The position numbers were made by a program, and so were the translations under genes. From Clostridium sardiniense (GTDB taxonomy: Bacteria > Bacillota > Clostridia > Clostridiales > Clostridiaceae), in the NCBI RefSeq assembly GCF_016907995.1, contig NZ_JAFBDA010000010.1:1-64000 (forward strand): a stretch of DNA of 64,000 nucleotides, written 5' to 3'. Each line of letters starts with the position of its first letter. Within the stretch, counting starts at the first letter, position 1. The notes beneath the pieces were generated by a model. That model saw only the letters and a program-made list of their open reading frames with translations, did not search any database and was not told where the DNA came from. Of this stretch, positions 58,405-64,000 are shown one piece after another.

Positions 58405-59529
58405 GTGAAAAAGAAAAAGATATTCAATTATGGAATAGGATTTTTTATTTTATTAATTTTACTTATAATTGCAAAGGCTGCTATGCCTTATGTATTGCCG
58501 GTTGATAGTGGAGTTACTTATAGTAATAATCAAGTATCAGAAAGAGAAGGACTCCTTCTAAACTTTATAGATTCAAAGCTAACTAATAAAGAGGGGGGAA
58601 TAAAGACAAATTATAAAAATATAAAATCTGAGGGAGATATTACTAAAGGGGATGCTGTCTTATCTGAATCAGAGGGGATGATGTTATTATATTATCTAGA
58701 GAGAGATGATCAAGAATCATTTAATAAGACATTAAAGTATATTGAAGATTATATGATTTTGCCAAATCATTTAGTTTCATGGAGAGTTACAGGAACAGAG
58801 AAAACTAAAACATCAGCAACCATTGATGATTTAAGAATAGTAAAATCACTTCTTCTTGCTAATGAAAGATGGGGTGACTTTAAATATAGAAAGCTTGCTA
58901 TAAGTATTTCAAGGGCAATAAAGGAAGATTTGTTAGATCAGAGTTTATTAAGTGATTTTAATGATGGATATAATAAAAGTGATGTAACAACTCTTTGCTA
59001 TATTGATCTGCCTACAATGAAATATTTAAGTAATATAGATTATAATTGGAAAAAGATATATGGTGCATCACTTAAATTATTAGATGGTGGATATATAAGT
59101 AATGAAGTACCATTATATAGAAAGGCTTATGATAGGAAGACTAGAAAATATGATGATGAGAATGTTGATACACTTTTATCATTAATATGTATATTAAATA
59201 AAGCAGAGGTATCTCAAGATGTCTCAACTAGTGTAAATTGGCTTACTGAAAAATTAAAAAAGGATGGAGCAATTTATGCAACATATAATCCGAGCACAGG
59301 GAAAGGAACTTCTGATATACAATCGACTTCTATATATAGTCTACTAGTTAGAATAGGAAGTAAAACTGGAAACCAAGATCTATACAATATAGCATTAAAA
59401 AAACTTAAAGAGTTTCAGGTAATGGATAAAAATAGTGCTATATATGGAGGTTACGGTGATACGAAAACACTTCAAGTATATTCGTTTGATAATTTAAATG
59501 CATTACTTGCATATAGAGATATAAGATAA
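58405..59529 (+). CDS. Membrane-anchored glycoside hydrolase family 8-like protein
   Basis: The 374-aa protein starts with a basic stretch and one membrane helix (about 8-28), and has an (alpha/alpha)6-barrel-like repeat of helices. The motif VLSESEGMMLLYYL has the probable catalytic Glu, and SATIDDLRIVKSLL the Asp, the pattern of GH8 enzymes that cut beta-1,4-glucan. It could act on a cell-surface polysaccharide. GTG at 58405 follows AGGTG at good spacing; an earlier GTG at 58393 is in the same frame but overlaps that site. A terminator closes the gene. Confidence 0.75.
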   Translation: MKKKKIFNYGIGFFILLILLIIAKAAMPYVLPVDSGVTYSNNQVSEREGLLLNFIDSKLTNKEGGIKTNYKNIKSEGDITKGDAVLSESEGMMLLYYLERDDQESFNKTLKYIEDYMILPNHLVSWRVTGTEKTKTSATIDDLRIVKSLLLANERWGDFKYRKLAISISRAIKEDLLDQSLLSDFNDGYNKSDVTTLCYIDLPTMKYLSNIDYNWKKIYGASLKLLDGGYISNEVPLYRKAYDRKTRKYDDENVDTLLSLICILNKAEVSQDVSTSVNWLTEKLKKDGAIYATYNPSTGKGTSDIQSTSIYSLLVRIGSKTGNQDLYNIALKKLKEFQVMDKNSAIYGGYGDTKTLQVYSFDNLNALLAYRDIR

Positions 59530-59534
59530 AGTGG

Positions 59535-59580
59535 AAATATCATCCTAATAAATATTATTTATTAGGATGATATTTTATTT
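59535..59580 (+). terminator. Terminator of the GH8-like gene
   Basis: A 19-bp perfect stem around AAATATCATCCTAATAAAT has a 3-nt loop and is followed by a T-run. Confidence 0.9.
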
Positions 59581-59714
59581 TTATATAATAGTGCATACTA
59601 ATTAAGAAAATACATATAAAATTAATTTAAAAAATGCAAAAATAATTAATGACTTTTAGTCATTAATTATGTTATAATCGTTACATTAACAAAATATGAA
59701 GAAAGGAATGCTTT

Positions 59715-61871
59715 ATGAAAAACGTTTTTAAGATTTTTACAAGAGATATAAAAAAGATAGTTACAAATTGGGTTGCAGTAATTGTAGTATGTGGACTTAT
59801 AATACTTCCATCATTATATGCATGGTTTAATATAAAATCTTCATGGGATCCATATGGGAGTACGAGTGGAATAAAAGTAGCTATAGTTAATGAAGATAAG
59901 GGATCTGAATTTAATGATAAAGAAGTAAATGTTGGTAAGCAAGTGATTGAAGAACTTTCAAAGAACCATGATATTGGTTGGCAATTTGTAAATAAAGAAA
60001 AAGCTGATAATGGAGTTCGTATGGGAGATTACTTTGCAAGTATTATAATACCAGATGATTTCTCAAAAGATTTAATATCACCAACTTCAGATAAAATAGT
60101 AAAACCAAAACTTATATATACAGTAAATGAATCATCAAATGCAATAGCTCCAAAGATAACAGATAAAGGAGTTCAATCTTTAAAGGCACAAGTTGATGAT
60201 ACAGTATCAGAAACAGTAAATGGGGCAATATTCAAAGCGTTAAATAATGTTGGTATAGAGTATGAATCATCTAGAGACAAGATTAGAGATGCAGTTGATT
60301 TAATATATAAAATAAATGATAATATGCCACAAATAGAAGATTTAATAAATAAGGCTTATGATGGAACAATTACAATAGATCAAATGCTGGCCAAAATAGA
60401 TAAAATTATGCCTCAAGTTGACAATACCTTAAAGAATGCAGATGATGCCTTAAATAAGGGGAAGAGTTTTATTGAAAAGTCAAAAGAAAGCTTTAATAGT
60501 CTTGCTCCTATAATAAAAGAGGATTTAATTTTTGGAAAAGATTTATTAAATGGTGCAAGTGAAATTCTAGGAAATGTATCTGAAGGTTATGATAAAGAAA
60601 CATTACTTAAGGTTTTAACCAATGTAAATAATAAATTAACTACAGTCGATAAAACATTAAACTCAGTTATAGATATGTTAGAATCTATAAATAAAGTAGG
60701 AAATAAGGATTCAATATCGAATACTATTACTAGACTGAAAAATATTGAAGGAAAGCTTTCAAATCTTATATCTGAAATAAACAAAGATATTGGTTTGGTA
60801 AATAATAATACTATATTACAACCAGAAAGTATTAAGAAATTAAATAATAAAATAGACTCAATATCATCAGAGATCGGAAATATAATAGGAAGTTATGATA
60901 GTAACATTGTACCTGGAATAAACGGTGCTTTAGATAAACTAGATGGAATGTCTAAGGATGCATTAGGACTAATTGATAGTACTCAAAAGGTTATGCCAGA
61001 CGTTAAAAATGTATTATCATTGCTTTCAAAAGGAACAAAACTTACAAATAAAGAACTTGCAAAAGTTAAAAAAGAGTTCCCAGAATTTAAAAAGACATTT
61101 AGTAAAATGGTTGCAGATATAAAGAAGGTAGATAAAAAAGCAGACATAGATGAAATTCTTAAAATCATTACAGGGGATTGGAAAGAAAAGACTAGTTTCT
61201 TAGTAAGTCCAGTAGAGATACAAACAAATAGATTATTCCCTGTACCGAATTATGGTTCAGCAATGTCACCATTTTATACAACATTGGCACTTTGGGTTGG
61301 AGGATTAATACTTGTATCAATATTAACAGTTAGCGTGAAACCTTTTGAAGATGGAATAGTTCCATCTCCTAGGGAAGTATACTTTGGAAAGTATTTAACG
61401 TTCCTTACTATAGGAATACTTCAAGGTGCTGTTGTAACACTAGGAGATATATTTATACTTAAAACTTATGTAATGCATCCAGCATTGTTTGTATTACTTG
61501 GAATGTTTATAAGTGTAATATTTATAACAATTATATATTCAACTGTCTCTGTTTTTGGAAATGTTGGTAAAGCTATATGTATAATATTCCTAGTGCTTCA
61601 AGTTGCAGCATCAGGAGGAACATTCCCAGTAGAAGTTATGTCAGGGTTCTTTAAAGGAATAAATCCATTCCTGCCATTTAAATATGCAATTGAAGGAATG
61701 AGAGGTTTAGTTGGAGGTATAGTACCAGAACTTATGCAAAGAGATATAATAATATTAGTTTCTGTTGCTATAATTTTCATATTGATTGGTATATTCTTTA
61801 AGAAGATCATGAATAAAGCAAGTGCAAACTTTATTAAAAAGCTTAGAGAAAGTGATATTGTAGAACATTAA
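59715..61871 (+). CDS. YhgE/Pip-family membrane protein (ABC-2-like)
   Basis: The 718-aa protein has one N-terminal membrane helix (about 20-40), a large extracytoplasmic region rich in helices (about 45-500, with IKVAIVNEDKGSEF and long coiled-coil stretches), and about five membrane segments at the C-terminus (about 520-705). This is the layout of YhgE/Pip, phage-infection-protein and ESX/type VII-associated proteins, related to ABC-2 permeases but without an ATPase. The physiological role is unclear. AAGGAATG precedes the ATG. Confidence 0.88.
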   Translation: MKNVFKIFTRDIKKIVTNWVAVIVVCGLIILPSLYAWFNIKSSWDPYGSTSGIKVAIVNEDKGSEFNDKEVNVGKQVIEELSKNHDIGWQFVNKEKADNGVRMGDYFASIIIPDDFSKDLISPTSDKIVKPKLIYTVNESSNAIAPKITDKGVQSLKAQVDDTVSETVNGAIFKALNNVGIEYESSRDKIRDAVDLIYKINDNMPQIEDLINKAYDGTITIDQMLAKIDKIMPQVDNTLKNADDALNKGKSFIEKSKESFNSLAPIIKEDLIFGKDLLNGASEILGNVSEGYDKETLLKVLTNVNNKLTTVDKTLNSVIDMLESINKVGNKDSISNTITRLKNIEGKLSNLISEINKDIGLVNNNTILQPESIKKLNNKIDSISSEIGNIIGSYDSNIVPGINGALDKLDGMSKDALGLIDSTQKVMPDVKNVLSLLSKGTKLTNKELAKVKKEFPEFKKTFSKMVADIKKVDKKADIDEILKIITGDWKEKTSFLVSPVEIQTNRLFPVPNYGSAMSPFYTTLALWVGGLILVSILTVSVKPFEDGIVPSPREVYFGKYLTFLTIGILQGAVVTLGDIFILKTYVMHPALFVLLGMFISVIFITIIYSTVSVFGNVGKAICIIFLVLQVAASGGTFPVEVMSGFFKGINPFLPFKYAIEGMRGLVGGIVPELMQRDIIILVSVAIIFILIGIFFKKIMNKASANFIKKLRESDIVEH

Positions 61872-61880
61872 TTTTGACTT

Positions 61881-61918
61881 AAAGAGACTGTTTTTAATTT
61901 ACAGTCTCTTTATTTTTA
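61881..61918 (+). terminator. Terminator of the YhgE/Pip gene
   Basis: AAAGAGACTGT and ACAGTCTCTTT arms with a nine-base loop, then TATTTTT. Confidence 0.85.
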
Positions 61919-61948
61919 ATTAAAATAAATTTATATGGAGGGGGAAAT

Positions 61949-62899
61949 ATGAGTATTAATAATTTTAAATTTAAAGATAGTTTAGGAAAAGAAATACATG
62001 TATATAAGTGGGTTCCAGATGGAAAAATAGAAATTAAAGGAGTAGTTCAAATAGCACATGGCATGGCTGAGACTGCAGAAAGATATGATTATTTTGCAAG
62101 AAGACTTAATAAAGAGGGATATGCTGTATATGCTAACGATCATAGAGGTCATGGGAAAAGCGTATCTAGCAAAGAAGAACTTGGGTATATTGGTGATGAT
62201 AGCAGTTTTAAATTAATGATAGCAAATATGAAAGAATTAAATGACATTATAAAAAAAGAGTATAGAGAACTCCCTATAATATTATTTGGGCATAGTATGG
62301 GATCATTCTTAAGTCAAAGATATGCACAGATATATGGGGAAACAATTAAAATGCTGATATTATCAGGAAGTAATGGAAAACCTAATCCTATAACTAAGGT
62401 AGGAAGAAAAATAGCTAAAATTGAAATGAATTTAAAAGGAAGAAAAGCTAAAAGTCCACTTATGGACAAGTTGTCCTTTGGAGATTTTAATAAAACTTTT
62501 GAGCCTGCAAGGACTCCATATGATTGGATATGCGGAAATGAGGAAACTGTAGATGAGTATATAAATGATGAATATTGTGGATTTATATGTACTACATCTT
62601 TTTATCATGATCTAATAGACGGAATATGGAGTATTCATGAAGGCGATAATTTTAATAACATAAGAAAAGATATTCCCATATATATATTTGCAGGTGATAA
62701 AGATCCTGTAGGGTATTTTGGTAAAGGAATAGTCAATTTATATAATTTATATAAAAATATAGGTGTTAAAGATATACAATATAAGTTATATAAAGATGGA
62801 AGACATGAAATGTTAAATGAGAAAAATAGAGATGAAGTAATAAATGACATAATAATATGGATTAAAGATAGAGAAAATAAACTATTTAATATAGTTTAA
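61949..62899 (+). CDS. Alpha/beta hydrolase, monoacylglycerol-lipase-like
   Basis: The 316-aa protein has the lysophospholipase/monoacylglycerol lipase pattern: VQIAHGMAETAERYDYFA, NDHRGHGKS, ILFGHSMGSFLSQRYA with nucleophile Ser in GHSMG, an IFAGDKDPVG loop with the catalytic Asp and YKDGRHEMLNE with the His. Catalytic triad complete; no signal peptide, so cytoplasmic. GGAGGGGGA precedes the ATG. Substrate not fixed by sequence. Confidence 0.88.
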   Translation: MSINNFKFKDSLGKEIHVYKWVPDGKIEIKGVVQIAHGMAETAERYDYFARRLNKEGYAVYANDHRGHGKSVSSKEELGYIGDDSSFKLMIANMKELNDIIKKEYRELPIILFGHSMGSFLSQRYAQIYGETIKMLILSGSNGKPNPITKVGRKIAKIEMNLKGRKAKSPLMDKLSFGDFNKTFEPARTPYDWICGNEETVDEYINDEYCGFICTTSFYHDLIDGIWSIHEGDNFNNIRKDIPIYIFAGDKDPVGYFGKGIVNLYNLYKNIGVKDIQYKLYKDGRHEMLNEKNRDEVINDIIIWIKDRENKLFNIV

Positions 62900-62921
62900 G
62901 ATATAAGGTACTATATATTAG

Positions 62922-62987
62922 TAGATGATTGTATGAAATAATGCAAAGTTAAGTTTGTAATTATTATAAATGATCATCTATTTTTTT
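62922..62987 (+). terminator. Terminator candidate after the hydrolase gene
   Basis: TAGATGAT (62922-62929) and ATCATCTA (62973-62980) pair across a 43-base loop and are followed by TTTTTTT. The loop is long, so confidence is moderate. An antiterminator for the PTS gene downstream cannot be excluded. Confidence 0.4.
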
Positions 62988-63091
62988 ATTTGAAAGTAGA
63001 TATTATATTTTATGGATACTTTATCCAGTGTAAATAAATAGAAAGATGGAAAAAATAATCTTGCCATAAATATAGAAAGGAGAATAGAGAG

Positions 63092-64000
63092 ATGGGTAAA
63101 AAGATTTTTGGAGTATTACAAAGAATCGGTAAGGCTTTGATGTTACCAGTAGCTCTTCTTCCAGCAGCAGGATTATTGTTAGCTTTTGGGAATTTATTTA
63201 TGAATGAGGCTCTGTTGGTAAATGCACCATATTTAAGAGCTGATTGGATACAATTAGTTGCAAGTGTGATGGAGCAATCAGGAAATATAATATTTGCAAA
63301 TTTACCATTAATATTTTCTGTTGGTGTTGCTATCGGATTATCTGATGGTGATGGTGTTGCAGGACTTGCAGCTATTGTAGGATTCTTAATTATGAATGTT
63401 TCTATGGGAACATTTGTGGGGGTAACAACTGATATGCTGTCAGATCCTATGTATACTACTGTTGTGGGAGTACCAACCCTTCAGACGGGAGTATTTGGTG
63501 GAATAATAATGGGACTTATAGCATCGGCTATGTATAATAAATTTTATAGAATTGAATTACCACCATATTTAGGTTTTTTTGCAGGCAAAAGATTTGTACC
63601 TATTATTACTGCGGCATTAGGAGTAATAATAGGTGTAATCATGACATTTATATGGCCACCTATACAAGAAGGGTTATTTTATGTTTCAAAAAGTATGATA
63701 TATGCTAATCCTACTGTAGCATCATTTATATTTGGAGTTGTCGAAAGAGCACTTATTCCATTTGGACTGCATCATATTTGGTATAATCCTTTCTGGTATC
63801 AATTTGGAGAGTATGTAGATAAAGCAGGACAATTGATTATGGGAGATCAGAATATATTCTTTGCACAATTGAAAGATGGAGTACCATTCACAGCAGGAAC
63901 ATTTATGACAGGTAAATTCCCATTTATGATGTTTGGACTTCCAGCAGCAGCACTTGCTATATATCAAGAAGCTAAACCAGAGCATAAGAAGGCAGTAGCT
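63092..64000 (+). CDS. PTS glucose-family IIC component, partial at window end
   Basis: The window ends after 303 codons. The visible part is the IIC permease domain: [56 protein letters not shown] and [22 protein letters not shown], the signature of glucose/maltose/N-acetylglucosamine-type EIIC. Whether it continues into IIB and IIA domains cannot be seen. AGGAGAATAGAGAG precedes the ATG. The subtype (glucose versus amino sugar versus maltose) is open. Confidence 0.88.
   Translation, partial: MGKKIFGVLQRIGKALMLPVALLPAAGLLLAFGNLFMNEALLVNAPYLRADWIQLVASVMEQSGNIIFANLPLIFSVGVAIGLSDGDGVAGLAAIVGFLIMNVSMGTFVGVTTDMLSDPMYTTVVGVPTLQTGVFGGIIMGLIASAMYNKFYRIELPPYLGFFAGKRFVPIITAALGVIIGVIMTFIWPPIQEGLFYVSKSMIYANPTVASFIFGVVERALIPFGLHHIWYNPFWYQFGEYVDKAGQLIMGDQNIFFAQLKDGVPFTAGTFMTGKFPFMMFGLPAAALAIYQEAKPEHKKAVA

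Noticed and set aside
63722..63985. 87-codon minus-strand ORF
   Set aside because: It lies wholly antisense inside the PTS IIC gene, whose signature motifs are clear on the plus strand.

Overview
The window is low-GC, AT-rich Firmicute DNA, most likely from Clostridium sensu stricto. The grounds are codon use dominated by AGA/ATA/TTA, strong AAGGAGG-type ribosome binding sites, a Spo0E-like protein, HprK with several PTS operons, and a clostridial-style pab/fol cluster. The species cannot be named from the sequence alone.

Layout. 1-5.2 kb: a lactose/cellobiose-family PTS (IIB-IIA-IIC), a TIM-barrel-like protein and an exported GH16 beta-glucanase, probably one beta-glucan-use operon, with a perfect cre-like palindrome before IIC. 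5.2-14.6 kb: a secreted beta-propeller-like protein, a polysaccharide deacetylase, a HelD-type helicase, small acidic proteins, 6S RNA, a Spo0E-like protein, a DUF896 protein, hprK, an M18 aminopeptidase and an orphan holin-like protein. 14.6-23.3 kb: a PHP phosphoesterase and the folate operon pabA-pabB-pabC-folE-HD-folP-folBK, then a lipoprotein, a degenerate amidase-like protein, a pyruvate-kinase-like protein without its C-terminal domain and a 39-aa membrane protein.

23,470-36,258: a 12.8-kb integrative element in the 3' end of a tRNA-Leu(CAA) gene, bounded by an 18-bp direct repeat. It carries an integrase, a repressor/Cro pair with divergent promoters, an excisionase-like protein, a phage-type replication pair (replisome organizer and DnaC-like loader), many small proteins, a sigma factor and a sigma-region-4-like regulator. 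It also has an FtsK/HerA-like ATPase, a candidate oriT or rolling-circle origin and an HUH endonuclease. Next to attR sits a cargo pair: a three-helix membrane protein and a small protein with two SGLFD motifs. No capsid, terminase or tail genes are seen, so it looks like a satellite or mobilizable element rather than a full prophage. Two related candidate small RNAs and a family of paired octamer direct repeats lie inside it and are the least explained signals here.

36.4-64 kb: a highly expressed pair (NifU-like scaffold and GGGtGRT protein), a large exported transglutaminase-like/discoidin protein, a CorC/HlyC transporter, a purine permease, an amino-acid permease, a LysR regulator, isocitrate dehydrogenase and a second PTS locus whose IIB-like protein lacks the catalytic cysteine. 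After these come DUF3284, an M29 aminopeptidase, glutaminase, polA-coaE-lytic transglycosylase-GH8, a YhgE/Pip protein, a monoacylglycerol-lipase-like hydrolase and the start of a glucose-family PTS IIC gene cut by the window end.

All calls come from reading the sequence. No homology search, folding program or alignment was run, so family names rest on recognised motifs.
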